The notes under the pieces were generated by a model. That model was given only the letters and a program-made list of their open reading frames with translations, did not search any database and was not told the DNA's origin. Below are positions 1-8,634 of a DNA stretch of 64,000 nucleotides, one piece after another. Position numbers and translations under genes: made by a program. The stretch comes from Bacillota bacterium (lineage in GTDB: Bacteria; Bacillota; Clostridia; Peptostreptococcales; Anaerovoracaceae). The first letter of the stretch is position 1; every line of letters starts with the position of its first letter. Where the stretch lies: assembly GCA_029006195.1 (NCBI GenBank), contig JAQXGH010000019.1, positions 1-64,000 on the forward strand, given 5' to 3'.

Positions 1-19
1 ATTTTCTCTCGATTCCGAG

Positions 20-57
20 CAAATAAAAAAGCTTGAAACCGTTGAAATTTCAAGCTT
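20..57 (-). terminator. Rho-independent terminator of tRNA-Arg
   Basis: A perfect 10-bp stem (AAGCTTGAAA at 29-38 against TTTCAAGCTT at 48-57) is followed, reading leftward, by a run of six T, an A and three more T. It lies immediately after the 3' end of the tRNA on the same strand, so it should end that transcript. Confidence 0.85.
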
Positions 58-59
58 AT

Positions 60-134
60 TGGCACCCCCACTCGGAATCGAACCAAGAACTAATCTTTAG
101 GAGAGATTTGTTATATCCATTTAACTATGAGGGC
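60..134 (-). tRNA. tRNA-Arg (anticodon CCU)
   Basis: The reverse strand folds as a complete cloverleaf: acceptor stem GCCCTCA/TGGGGGT (with G-U pairs), D stem GTTA/TAAC, anticodon stem AATCT/AGATT with loop CTCCTAA (anticodon CCT at 34-36), a 4-nt variable loop, and T stem CTTGG/CCGAG with loop TTCGATT. The CCA end is encoded in the DNA (60-62). It reads AGG arginine codons. It has its own promoter and terminator. Confidence 0.95.
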
Positions 135-146
135 ACATCCTCGGTT

Positions 147-175
147 ATGATAACACACCCGAGGTCAATAGTCAA
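147..175 (-). promoter_or_regulatory. Promoter of tRNA-Arg
   Basis: On the minus strand TTGACT (170-175) and TATCAT (147-152) are separated by exactly 17 bp, placing transcription start a few bases upstream of the tRNA 5' end. A CCTCGG/CCGAGG inverted repeat (139-144 and 159-164) surrounds the -10; it has no T-run, so it is not a good terminator for trmL. Confidence 0.65.
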
Positions 176-181
176 AGCGGC

Positions 182-658
182 CTATTCAAGTCCAGGGAAT
201 CCCAGCTGTCTCAGCGCTTCAAACAGAATGATGTTTACCGAATTTGACAGATTCAGCGAACGCAGTCTAGTGTCTGCGCTCATTGGGATTCTAATTGCAT
301 TTTCTGCGTGTGCATCTATAAAGTCACGCGGCAGTCCAGCAGTCTCTCTACCAAACAAGATCATGTCTTCATCTTCAAATTTGACGTCAGTATAGTACTT
401 TCCGCCCTTTGTTGTTGCCAGGAACATGCGCGGTACCTTATCCGCATACTTCTCCATAAACTCATCCAGACTTTCGTGCACTTCTACGTTTACGTATTGC
501 CAATAATCCAGGCCCGCACGCTTAAGACTTTTGTCATCTATCGAAAAACCCAGAGGCTTAACTAAATGCAGAACGCTATCAGTCGCCGCACAAGTTCTCG
601 CCACGTTACCGGTATTTGGCGGTATTTCTGGATTTACCATCACTAAATGTATTGCCAT
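182..658 (-). CDS. trmL: tRNA (cytidine/uridine-34 2'-O)-methyltransferase TrmL
   Basis: A SPOUT-superfamily methyltransferase of 158 residues, the usual length for TrmL, which 2'-O-methylates the wobble nucleotide of leucine tRNAs using S-adenosylmethionine. The three conserved SPOUT motifs are visible: NTGN at 15-18, FGRETAGLP at 102-110 and SLNLSN at 134-139; the last two build the trefoil knot that binds the cofactor. GGAGGAAA stands just before the ATG. It lies 26 bp downstream of the alpha/beta hydrolase gene on the same strand, so the two are probably co-transcribed, and it is followed by a tRNA gene with its own promoter. Identification is firm; the exact tRNA substrates are inferred from the family. 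Confidence 0.93.
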   Translation of the reverse strand: MAIHLVMVNPEIPPNTGNVARTCAATDSVLHLVKPLGFSIDDKSLKRAGLDYWQYVNVEVHESLDEFMEKYADKVPRMFLATTKGGKYYTDVKFEDEDMILFGRETAGLPRDFIDAHAENAIRIPMSADTRLRSLNLSNSVNIILFEALRQLGFPGLE

Positions 659-684
659 TATTTCCTCCTATATATGCAAAACCC

Positions 685-1542
685 TTAAAGCTGACTTATC
701 CAGCTTCCTGCGGTTTCGATTACTTCGTCGCCCTTGCTTTCCTGTCCACCATTGTGGATTTCATGATAGAGGCCTTCCCATTCTATGAATTTAACGTTGT
801 CGCCGTTTTCTTCCATTTTGGCGATCATGGCACGAGTACCGTCAATTGAACAGATTTTGTCTTCTGTGCCGTGCATTACCAAAGTAGGAATATCTTTGGC
901 TTTTCCATTGTTTTCGTGTGTTCCGTTTTCCATTGCCAGGCCAATAGTGAAGCCGTCGTATGCGGTCTGCAATGAAATTCTGTCATGCACCATAGGATTC
1001 TTATTATATGGTTTGACGCTGTCAGGGTGACCAAGCACATCTTCATTAACAGCTGCACTCATTATCATGGATGGCACGATCTTAGATGCAGCCTTTACAA
1101 CTACATAGAGTATTCCCGGAACTGCTCTTACCAGCCTGATCCAAGGTGCTGAGATAACGTAGCCAACAGGCACGTCATTGAGCTCTCCTCTAAATCTATA
1201 GTCCATTGTGATATTGCCGCCCATGCTATGGCCATAAAGCACGATAGGCACGTTCGGATATACACTCTGTGCATGTCTAATTAATACTGTTATATCGTTA
1301 AGCACATCAGCTCTAGGTGCACAATGTCCCCATTTATTCATTGAAATTCCGTGCCCTCTAAGGTCCATACTGAGCACAGCAATATTCTTCTCATGGAAAG
1401 CTTTGGCCATTCTATCATATCTGCCTGCATATTCGCCTATTCCGTGAATGAGGCAAACCACTTTATCGGGATTCTCAAGTGGCCAAGTGTATCCGCCGAT
1501 GTTGCCATTTTCTGTTTGTCTTAATATGAAGTTATCATACAT
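685..1542 (-). CDS. Alpha/beta hydrolase, monoacylglycerol lipase/lysophospholipase-like
   Basis: A 285-residue cytoplasmic serine hydrolase of the Hydrolase_4 group, which includes monoacylglycerol lipases and lysophospholipase PldB. The nucleophile elbow GHSMGG (Ser106), Asp228 in HGTEDKIC and His260 in LYHEIHN form the expected catalytic triad, and the oxyanion HG motif is at 33-34. There is no signal peptide. AGGTGA precedes the ATG. The substrate cannot be told from the sequence; hydrolysis of a lysophospholipid or monoacylglycerol is the family expectation. It heads a likely two-gene unit with trmL. Confidence 0.8.
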   Translation of the reverse strand: MYDNFILRQTENGNIGGYTWPLENPDKVVCLIHGIGEYAGRYDRMAKAFHEKNIAVLSMDLRGHGISMNKWGHCAPRADVLNDITVLIRHAQSVYPNVPIVLYGHSMGGNITMDYRFRGELNDVPVGYVISAPWIRLVRAVPGILYVVVKAASKIVPSMIMSAAVNEDVLGHPDSVKPYNKNPMVHDRISLQTAYDGFTIGLAMENGTHENNGKAKDIPTLVMHGTEDKICSIDGTRAMIAKMEENGDNVKFIEWEGLYHEIHNGGQESKGDEVIETAGSWISQL

Positions 1543-1723
1543 GTTGTCACCTATTAGTCTTTAATTTTTTAATAAGAATATCATTTTGTACCGCATCTTG
1601 CAACACAGCTTTAAGCTGAAATCTTAATGTAAATCTTATGCCATGCATTGTTTAGGCTCTTTCTGTATGATAGTCTATTAACATGACTAATCTATTGCGC
1701 TAAATACTATGAGGAGAACAAAT

Positions 1724-2356
1724 ATGAAGCAGCCTATATCAATAATGTGCTACGGCGATTCAAACACATATGGCTATAATCCCGAAAACGGAATGCGTTA
1801 TCCGTCAAAAGTCAGATGGACAGGAATTCTTCAGAAGAAACTTGGATCAAAATACCAAATCATCGAAGAAGGCTGCAATGGCAGGACTGCCTTTGCCGTT
1901 CCTGAGGACGAACCATGGAAATTTGGCGGCCATGGCCTTGAAGTTTGTCTGAACACACATAAGCCTATTGATATTTTCGTTATTATGCTGGGAAGCAATG
2001 ACCTGAAAACTCATTTTGACGCAAGCCCTGATGATATTGCCGGCGGCGTCAAAAGCATAATCGAAAGAGCCAAAGAATTCCTGACTATCAAACAGGGATA
2101 TGCGCCAAAGACGGTTGTATTTTCACCAGCAGTGCTTGGCGATGGTTTTGGCCCGGATGATGAATTTGACCAAGTGTCAAAGGAGAAGTCTGAGGGCTTT
2201 GCAGTTGCGTTTGCCAAAATCGCAGTAGAAACTGGAAGTTTCTTTATGAATGCAGCGCAGTATATAGAATCATCAAAGATCGATTCACTTCATCTTGATC
2301 CCAAAGCACACGCTAAGCTGGCAGAAGCTTCAGAAAACTTCATAAAAAGCGTTTAA
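1724..2356 (+). CDS. SGNH/GDSL-family esterase
   Basis: A 210-residue cytoplasmic SGNH hydrolase. Block I is GDSNTYG (Ser13 nucleophile), block III is GSND (90-93), and block V is DSLHLD with Asp187 and His190, so all catalytic residues are present. It is closest in style to arylesterase/acyl-CoA thioesterase-I type lipases, but the true substrate is unknown. An upstream in-frame ATG at 1709 lies across the sequence GAGGAG (1711-1716); that purine block is the ribosome binding site for the ATG at 1724, which is therefore chosen. The gene is on the opposite strand to most of the replichore, as is alr just downstream. Confidence 0.82.
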   Translation: MKQPISIMCYGDSNTYGYNPENGMRYPSKVRWTGILQKKLGSKYQIIEEGCNGRTAFAVPEDEPWKFGGHGLEVCLNTHKPIDIFVIMLGSNDLKTHFDASPDDIAGGVKSIIERAKEFLTIKQGYAPKTVVFSPAVLGDGFGPDDEFDQVSKEKSEGFAVAFAKIAVETGSFFMNAAQYIESSKIDSLHLDPKAHAKLAEASENFIKSV

Positions 2357-2385
2357 TGTATAATGTGTCCCAAATTAAACATTTG

Positions 2386-2408
2386 CTTTGTTCAAAATGT
2401 GTTATAAT
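2386..2408 (+). promoter_or_regulatory. Probable promoter of alr
   Basis: The sequence TGTTATAAT ends at 2408 and is an extended -10 element (TGnTATAAT) 45 bp before the alr ATG. The -35 region is weak (ATTTGC at the right distance), as is common for extended -10 promoters. Suggests alr can be transcribed independently of the SGNH gene. Confidence 0.5.
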
Positions 2409-2452
2409 TCCTTTTGCGACATACAATAAACAGGAAGAGAGGTTTTAAGTTT

Positions 2453-3592
2453 ATGTATAAGGAAGCATTACGAGCAGCTTGGGCGGAAATCAATATTTCC
2501 AACTTAGATTACAATATTAAGCAGATCAAGGCTAAAGTTGGCAAAGACATCAAAATCACAGGCATCATCAAGGCTGACGGCTATGGTCACGGCGCAGTTA
2601 AGGTAGCGTCAGTTCTCAGAGCTAATGGCGTTCAGTCATTTGGCGTTGCAACACTGACGGAAGCAATCAAGCTTAGACAGGCCGGTTATAAAATGGAAGA
2701 AATCATGGTTCTTGGTCTCACACCAGATCCATATGTAGATACAATCGTTAACTACGACTTAACACCTGTTGTTTGCAGTTACTCAAATGCAGCTGCAATT
2801 TCAAAGGCTGCAAAGGCTGCAGGCAAAACAATCGAAGGCTACATCGCAGTTGACACCGGTATGGGCCGTATCGGTTATATCCCAGAAGATCCATCAGCAG
2901 TTGCTGACGTTAAGTCAATCAGCACTCTGTCAAACTTCAAGATCAAGGGTCTGTTCTCACACTTCGCTACTGCTGACGCAGCAGACAAGAACTATGCACA
3001 GATGCAGGAACAGAGATATATAGCTTTTGCGAAGAAGCTCATGAAAGAAGACATCGAACTTCCAATGAAGGCTTTAGCAAACAGTGCAGCTATCATGGAA
3101 ATTCCAGATGCACACTTCAATCAGGTTCGCCCTGGTATCATCCTTTACGGACTTTACCCATCAGACGAAGTTGACAGAAACGAGCTGGATCTTAAGCCAG
3201 CAATGTCAGTTAAGGCAAACATTGTTCACCTTAAGAAGGTTCCCGCAGGCACATCAGTAAGTTATGGCCGCAAGTGGACAGCAACTGAAGACAGCCTGAT
3301 TGCTACAATTCCTTTAGGCTACGCAGACGGTTACCCTCGCCCATTCTCAGGCAAGGCTCAGGTTATCGTTAATGGTGTCAAGGCTCCAGTCGTTGGCAAC
3401 ATCTGCATGGACCAATGCATGGTTGACGTTACACACGTACCATATGTACGCATCGGCGACGAAGTAACTGTAATGGGCAAGGACGGCATCTACGAAATTT
3501 CAGCAGATGACATCGCAGATGCAACAGGCACAATCAACTACGAAATCGCATGCGCATTCGGACAAAGACTGCCGAAGGTTTATGTATATTAA
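2453..3592 (+). CDS. alr: Alanine racemase
   Basis: A PLP-dependent racemase of 379 residues that interconverts L- and D-alanine to supply D-Ala for peptidoglycan. The N-terminal TIM barrel carries the PLP lysine (Lys40 in KADGYGHG), and the C-terminal beta domain carries the second catalytic base, Tyr271 in SVSYGRKW; GNICMDQCMVD and PLGYADGYPR are typical Alr blocks. A TTG codon 39 bp upstream stays in frame, but the ATG at 2453 is preferred because GAAGAGAGG lies about 10 bp before it and the family starts here (YKEALRAAWAEI). A terminator follows directly, so it is the last gene of its unit. Confidence 0.95.
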   Translation: MYKEALRAAWAEINISNLDYNIKQIKAKVGKDIKITGIIKADGYGHGAVKVASVLRANGVQSFGVATLTEAIKLRQAGYKMEEIMVLGLTPDPYVDTIVNYDLTPVVCSYSNAAAISKAAKAAGKTIEGYIAVDTGMGRIGYIPEDPSAVADVKSISTLSNFKIKGLFSHFATADAADKNYAQMQEQRYIAFAKKLMKEDIELPMKALANSAAIMEIPDAHFNQVRPGIILYGLYPSDEVDRNELDLKPAMSVKANIVHLKKVPAGTSVSYGRKWTATEDSLIATIPLGYADGYPRPFSGKAQVIVNGVKAPVVGNICMDQCMVDVTHVPYVRIGDEVTVMGKDGIYEISADDIADATGTINYEIACAFGQRLPKVYVY

Positions 3593-3604
3593 TTAGTAAC
3601 AAAG

Positions 3605-3641
3605 AAGCAGTTCCTTTCTTAGGGCCTGCTTTTTTATTTAT
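3605..3641 (+). terminator. Terminator of alr
   Basis: AAGCAG (3605-3610) pairs with CTGCTT (3626-3631), with a partly paired interior, followed by TTTTTTATTTATT. It sits 12 bp after the alr stop codon and just before the first CGACAAGT repeat block. Confidence 0.65.
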
Positions 3642-3649
3642 TCGAATCC

Positions 3650-3710
3650 TGCCAATCCCGACAAGTTTACTTGTACATACGCCCATTTACCGCCAATACC
3701 GACAAGTCCA
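3650..3710. repeat. CGACAAGT repeat block A (left flank of nuclease gene)
   Basis: Two GCCAAT-(C/A)CCGACAAGT units (cores at 3659-3666 and 3700-3707) 41 bp apart, with a head-to-head partner ACTTGTAC at 3669-3676. The block 3652-3707 matches block B (4791-4848) over about 55 bp with roughly seven to nine differences, in the same orientation. It therefore forms an imperfect direct repeat around the nuclease gene. Confidence 0.8.
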
Positions 3711-3726
3711 AGCTATAACACGGCCG

Positions 3727-4602
3727 TCACCTCACCATTCTCATCAAGATCCGGCTAACCACTATGTGCTCAATGTCGCTGATCGACAAAATGTCACTTT
3801 CATAAGTCACAATAAAATTGTCAAAGTGCACCGCACCGCTTCCTCTAAGTGCAGAAATCTTCTCCGCGTTATGGTTGCGGTAACTATTCAAATCAACTCT
3901 CCCTAAATGTTCCCAGATAATAAGTTGCCCATTAGGAAGCATAATCGAAAAATCCGGATAGTACGTCTTATACTTTGGCGCAATCATTTCGCCTCCGATT
4001 TCCATCCACTGCACTTCCACTCGCAGCCCCTGCTCGTAGCGGTAAGGAATACCGAAAGCCTCCAAAACATTTCCGATTGCTTGCTCTGACTTGGACCTCA
4101 CAGCAACACCCGCACTGGTCCTATACTTTAGCTGCTCAGGGTATAGTTCATTTTTCTTATACTCCGCCTTGCTCCACTCGTACTGCTTCGCCGAACATGT
4201 AATCCTCATTATATCGAGGCCCGCATCTTGAAAAACATCCAAAAGCTCCGCCGTACTGCTATATAAGCGCCTAGTCTTTTCAAGCTCGACATTCTGCCCT
4301 GCTTTCAAATACGCCTTGGCCTTTCGCGCGAAATTTAGATCATCTTTCAATTCTTTTAGCAGGCACTCTAAGTACCGGCGCCGTGCCAACTTATACACGA
4401 GCTCCTTATTTCTGGTAATTCCCTTATTTACTCTACCCATGTGATTCGAAAAATAGTAATGATTCCCATCCTTCGCTATCGCCAGCTTCCCGGCCGGAAG
4501 CCCAGCCAGCTCATATTCCAACGTTTCACTCAGTGCAAGCTCCTGTTCGACAGCCTCACAAAGCACCTCCCTAAAATATCCAAATCCCGCCGTCCCTTTC
4601 AT
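3727..4602 (-). CDS. Uncharacterised PD-(D/E)XK-like nuclease protein flanked by repeats
   Basis: A 291-residue protein without signal peptide or membrane segment. The C-terminal half looks like a restriction-endonuclease fold: RSKSEQ (Glu173), YYPDF (Asp217) and IIWEHLG (Glu231) match the E...PD...E pattern of PD-(D/E)XK nucleases, though a His takes the place usually held by the x before Lys. The N-terminal half (YYFSNHMGRV, a basic LARRRYLECLLKEL helix) resembles a family of hypothetical proteins I associate with Clostridia, often in several copies per genome. The start chosen is the ATG at 4602, preceded by AAGGAGGGG; an in-frame ATG 30 bp upstream lacks a site. Unlike its neighbours, which use AGA for arginine, it uses codons such as CGG CGC CGG, suggesting transfer. 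Blocks of CGACAAGT repeats stand on both sides. Function is unknown. Confidence 0.6.
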   Translation of the reverse strand: MKGTAGFGYFREVLCEAVEQELALSETLEYELAGLPAGKLAIAKDGNHYYFSNHMGRVNKGITRNKELVYKLARRRYLECLLKELKDDLNFARKAKAYLKAGQNVELEKTRRLYSSTAELLDVFQDAGLDIMRITCSAKQYEWSKAEYKKNELYPEQLKYRTSAGVAVRSKSEQAIGNVLEAFGIPYRYEQGLRVEVQWMEIGGEMIAPKYKTYYPDFSIMLPNGQLIIWEHLGRVDLNSYRNHNAEKISALRGSGAVHFDNFIVTYESDILSISDIEHIVVSRILMRMVR

Positions 4603-4640
4603 AGGCCCCTCCTTTTTCCCACATATTACCATTCGCTTGC

Positions 4641-4851
4641 AAAGCCTACAACCTACTTGTCGTTTTTCAGTCAGAGACTTGTCCAGTATCTTTATACACT
4701 TTGTTTTTTACAAGTTTTAGCCGCTAAACTTGTCCGAATCCGCCGCCACTGCCTGCTTGGTCAAGTGCCCCTTGCCTGTGGCTGCCATCTAGTCCAATCT
4801 CGACAAGTTTACTTGTACAAACGCCCAGTTCCTGCCAATCCCGACAAGTTG
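4641..4851. repeat. CGACAAGT repeat block B (right flank of nuclease gene)
   Basis: The non-coding stretch between the nuclease gene and the purL terminator holds at least seven copies of the core in both orientations: ACTTGTC near 4654, 4677 and 4728, ACAAGT near 4709, and CGACAAGT at 4801-4808 and 4841-4848, with ACTTGT at 4811-4816. The part at 4791-4848 is a direct repeat of block A. Its beginning (GCAAAGCCTACAACCTACTTGT, then TTTTTCAGTCAG) is shared with block C near 30669-30710. No open reading frame is seen here. Confidence 0.8.
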
Positions 4852-4859
4852 CGCCTATC

Positions 4860-4895
4860 TATATATAAAATAAGAGCCCGCACACGCGGGCTCTC
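4860..4895 (-). terminator. Terminator of the purine operon
   Basis: A 9-bp perfect GC-rich stem (AGAGCCCGC at 4873-4881 and GCGGGCTCT at 4886-4894, loop ACAC) followed leftward by TTATTTTATATAT. It lies 14 bp beyond the purL stop codon. Confidence 0.9.
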
Positions 4896-4908
4896 CCATA
4901 TCATAAGT

Positions 4909-7900
4909 TTACTTGAAGTACTTAACAGCAGCTTCGAACATCTTCATGTCGTATTCGCCGAGTACATTCTTGTAGAGGCCTTCGCCGATTCTTTCAGCGT
5001 GACCCATCTTACCGAATACTCTACCGTCTGGTGAGCACATACCTTCAACAGCGTAGATTGAACCGTTAGGGTTGAATCTGATGTCGTTAGTTGGGTTGCC
5101 GTCTAAATCAACGTACTGAGTTGTGATCTGGCCGTTTGCTGCCAGCTCCTTGATCAGCTCTTCATCTGCCAGGATTCTACCTTCACCGTGTGAGATAGCA
5201 ACTGTGTAGATGTCGCCAACTTCTGTTTCAGCAAGCCATGGTGACTTGTTTGAAGCAACTCTTACTCTTACCAGCTTTGACTGGTGTCTGCCGATTTCGT
5301 TGTATGTCAGAGTTGGGCAGCTAGCATCAGTGTCAATGATCTTGCCGTAAGGTACGAGACCCAGCTTGATAAGAGCCTGGAAACCGTTACAGATACCGCC
5401 CATCAGGCCGCCTCTGTTTTCGAGGAGATCTGTTACAGCATCCTTGATTGCAGGGTTTCTGAAGAATGAAGTGATGAACTTAGCTGAACCGTCTGGTTCG
5501 TCACCACCTGAGAAGCCGCCTGGGATGAAGATCATCTGAGCTTCGCGAGTCTTAGCTGCAAACTTTTCGATAGATTCTGTGATAGCTTCTGCTGTCATAT
5601 TTCTGATTACGATGATTTCAGCTTCTGCACCGGCAGCTTCCATAGCCTTTGCAGTATCGTATTCACAGTTAGTTCCTGGGAATGCTGGGATCAGAACCTT
5701 AGGTCTTGCAACTGGTGCACCCTGATACTTGCATCTTTCTGGTGTTTCGCTTGAAATTGTAGGGATTTCTACGTCAGCAGTTTCGATGTTACATGGATAT
5801 ACTGATTCGAGCTTATCTTCGTATACGCCGAGGAGTCCTTCCAGACATACGCAGTCAGCGCCCATCTTCAGTGCTCTTTCTTCGATTGTTCTACCAAGAA
5901 CAGTACCAGCTTCTACATCGTCTGCAACTTCCAGGATGAATGAACCGTAGTTGTATCCGAAGAGACCCTTAAGGTCAAGTCCTTCTGCATATTCGAAACC
6001 GATCATGTTACCGAATGCCATCTTCATGATTGCTTCTGCAACGCCGCCGATTCCTGGAACGTATGCTGAGTAGATCTTGCCAGCATCGCCAATTTCAGTG
6101 ATCTGCTTGAAAATCTTCTTCAGTGATTCTGTGCATGGAAGTCCGTCTTCATTGAGTTCAGGGCTGATCATGATAACCTTGTGGCCAGCTGCCTTGAATT
6201 CGTTTGTGATGATCTGATCAACATCTGCAGTTGTTACTGCGAACGAAACCAGTGTAGGTGGAACATCGATATCTTCGAATGTACCACTCATTGAGTCCTT
6301 ACCGCCGATAGCTGCTACTTCGAGTCCCATCTGAGCTTCGAAAGCACCCAGTACTGCAGCGAAAGGCTTGCCCCATCTGCTAGGTTCCTTACCAAGTCTT
6401 TCGAAGTATTCCTGGAAGCTGAGGTATGAAGCTTCTCTGCCGCCGCCTGCAGCAACCAGCTTACACATTGATTCAACTACAGCCAGATATGCGCCATGGT
6501 ATGGGCTAGCTGATGCGATAAATGGATTGTATCCCCATGACATGATTGAACATGTTCTTGAATTGCTCTTTTCTACTGAAACCTTCTGAACCATTGACTG
6601 GATCGGAGTCATCTGGTACTTGCCGCCGAATGGCATTGTAACTGTTCCAGCACCGATTGTTGAGTCGAACTTTTCTGAGAGACCCTTCTGTGAACATACG
6701 TTGAGGTCATCTGCCAGTGCCTTATAAGCATCTGTGAAGCCCTTAGCTTCAACATCTGCGATCAGGCTTCCTGAAACTGCTTCTGCTGTAGCCTTTGCAG
6801 CCTTTACTTCGATGTGCTTAGCAGCACCGTTTGTATCCAGGAATGATCTAGCGATATCAACGATTGTCTTGCCTTCCCAGTGCATTACCAGTCTAGGCTC
6901 TTCAGTTACTGTAGCAACTACTGTTGCTTCGAGGTTTTCTGCTGCTGCTAGTTCACAGAATCTTTCTACGTCAGCAGGGTCTACTACTACTGCCATTCTT
7001 TCCTGTGATTCTGAGATTGCCAGCTCTGTACCATCAAGACCTTCGTACTTCTTAGGAACTACGTCGAGATTGATGTCCAGGCCGTCAGCCAGTTCGCCGA
7101 TTGCTACTGATACGCCGCCAGCACCGAAGTCGTTACATCTCTTGATGAGTCTTGAAGCTTCGCCGTTTCTGAACAGTCTCTGGAGCTTTCTTTCTTCAGG
7201 AGCGTTACCCTTCTGAACTTCTGCTCCGCAGCTTTCCAGTGAGCTTACATCGTGTGACTTTGATGAACCAGTTGCACCGCCGCAGCCGTCTCTACCAGTC
7301 TTACCGCCAAGCAGGATTACGATGTCGCCAGCTTCAGGTCTTTCTCTTCTAACGTTTTCTGCAGGAGCTGCACCAACTACAGCACCCAGTTCCATTCTCT
7401 TTGCAACATAGCCGTCATGGTAGATTTCCTGAACGAGGCCAGTTGTGAGACCGATCTGGTTACCATATGATGAATATCCATCAGCAGCTGTCTGTACGAT
7501 CTTTCTATGAGGGAGCTTACCTCTGAGAGTTTCGTTCAGCGGCTTGAGTGGATCTCCAGCACCTGTGATTCTCATTGCTGAGTATACATATGCTCTACCT
7601 GAGAGTGGATCTCTGATTGCACCGCCGATACAAGTAGCCGCACCACCGAATGGTTCGATTTCTGTTGGGTGGTTATGTGTTTCGTTCTTGAACAGCAGTA
7701 ACCAGTCCTCATCCTTACCATCGATGTTTGCCTTGATCTTTACTGTGCAAGCGTTGATTTCTTCTGATTCGTCGAGGCCTTCCATCTTGCCTTCAGCCTT
7801 GAGAGCCTTAGCAGCCAGAGTACCGATATCCATAAGAGTGATTGGCTTAGTTCTACCAAGCTTTTCTCTTGTTGCGATATAGTCGTTATATGCCTTCTGT

Positions 7901-8634
7901 ACGATTTCGTCTTCGAATTCAACGTTATCGATTACTGTATTGAATGTTGTATGTCTGCAGTGATCTGACCAGTAAGTGTCGATCATCTTAATTTCTGTGA
8001 TAGTTGGAACTCTGCCTTCTGACTTGAAGTAATCCTGGCAAACCTTGATATCATCGTAGTCCATAGCCAGGCCCATTGAATCAACCAGAGCCTTAAGACC
8101 AGCTTCGTCCAGATCGTTGAATCCATCAAGTGAAGCTACCATTTCAGGAACATCATATTCCATCTTCAGAGTTTCAGGCATATCCATTGAAGCTTCTCTC
8201 ATTTCAACAGGGTTGATTACGAATCCCTTGATTGCTTCTACCTGAGCTTCTGTTACGTTGCCCTTAAGGATGTAGATCTTAGCAGTCTTAACCAGAGGTC
8301 TTTCCTGCTGTGAGATGATCTGGATACACTGAGCAGCTGAGTCAGCTCTCTGATCGTACTGACCAGGAAGTGCTTCTACTGCGAAAACTGTTTCGCCAGC
8401 AACTATTCCGATTTCTTCTTCAGTCTTGTAGATCATATCGATCTGCGGTTCTGAAAATACGCTGCCGATGCACTGTTCGAATAAAGCATCATCGATACCT
8501 TCAACATCGTATCTGTTGAGAACTCTAACGCCTTCAAGTGCTTCTATTCCAAGGAAAGTTCTTACCTGAGAAAGCAGGCCCTTAGCTTCACTAGCAACTG
8601 CAGCCTTCTTCTCAACGAACACTCTATTTACCAT
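4909..8634 (-). CDS. purL: Phosphoribosylformylglycinamidine synthase, single-chain
   Basis: A 1241-residue enzyme that converts FGAR to FGAM with glutamine and ATP (step 4 of IMP synthesis). It is the large single-chain form, not the PurS/PurQ/PurL complex. The synthetase core holds repeated AIRS-like domains (FKNETHNHPTEIEPFGGAATCIGG near 320, GCGGATGSS) and the C-terminal class I glutaminase domain starts at about residue 985 (KVLIPAFPGTNCEYD) with nucleophile cysteine in GGICNGFQ and the His-Glu pair in SHGEGR. It is the last gene of the purine operon, overlapping purD by 7 bp and followed by a strong terminator. Confidence 0.97.
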   Translation of the reverse strand: MVNRVFVEKKAAVASEAKGLLSQVRTFLGIEALEGVRVLNRYDVEGIDDALFEQCIGSVFSEPQIDMIYKTEEEIGIVAGETVFAVEALPGQYDQRADSAAQCIQIISQQERPLVKTAKIYILKGNVTEAQVEAIKGFVINPVEMREASMDMPETLKMEYDVPEMVASLDGFNDLDEAGLKALVDSMGLAMDYDDIKVCQDYFKSEGRVPTITEIKMIDTYWSDHCRHTTFNTVIDNVEFEDEIVQKAYNDYIATREKLGRTKPITLMDIGTLAAKALKAEGKMEGLDESEEINACTVKIKANIDGKDEDWLLLFKNETHNHPTEIEPFGGAATCIGGAIRDPLSGRAYVYSAMRITGAGDPLKPLNETLRGKLPHRKIVQTAADGYSSYGNQIGLTTGLVQEIYHDGYVAKRMELGAVVGAAPAENVRRERPEAGDIVILLGGKTGRDGCGGATGSSKSHDVSSLESCGAEVQKGNAPEERKLQRLFRNGEASRLIKRCNDFGAGGVSVAIGELADGLDINLDVVPKKYEGLDGTELAISESQERMAVVVDPADVERFCELAAAENLEATVVATVTEEPRLVMHWEGKTIVDIARSFLDTNGAAKHIEVKAAKATAEAVSGSLIADVEAKGFTDAYKALADDLNVCSQKGLSEKFDSTIGAGTVTMPFGGKYQMTPIQSMVQKVSVEKSNSRTCSIMSWGYNPFIASASPYHGAYLAVVESMCKLVAAGGGREASYLSFQEYFERLGKEPSRWGKPFAAVLGAFEAQMGLEVAAIGGKDSMSGTFEDIDVPPTLVSFAVTTADVDQIITNEFKAAGHKVIMISPELNEDGLPCTESLKKIFKQITEIGDAGKIYSAYVPGIGGVAEAIMKMAFGNMIGFEYAEGLDLKGLFGYNYGSFILEVADDVEAGTVLGRTIEERALKMGADCVCLEGLLGVYEDKLESVYPCNIETADVEIPTISSETPERCKYQGAPVARPKVLIPAFPGTNCEYDTAKAMEAAGAEAEIIVIRNMTAEAITESIEKFAAKTREAQMIFIPGGFSGGDEPDGSAKFITSFFRNPAIKDAVTDLLENRGGLMGGICNGFQALIKLGLVPYGKIIDTDASCPTLTYNEIGRHQSKLVRVRVASNKSPWLAETEVGDIYTVAISHGEGRILADEELIKELAANGQITTQYVDLDGNPTNDIRFNPNGSIYAVEGMCSPDGRVFGKMGHAERIGEGLYKNVLGEYDMKMFEAAVKYFK

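Noticed and set aside
7-20. Possible tRNA fragment or attachment site at the left end
   Set aside because: The bases TCGATTCCGAG copy part of the T-arm of the adjacent tRNA-Arg in inverted orientation, but there is no acceptor stem or integrase gene, and 11 bp is too little.
6734-7216. 160-codon open frame antisense to purL (and similar frames antisense to purD, gyrA and dnaN)
   Set aside because: They lie wholly inside strongly conserved genes on the other strand, have serine/leucine-rich translations typical of shadow frames, and lack ribosome binding sites.
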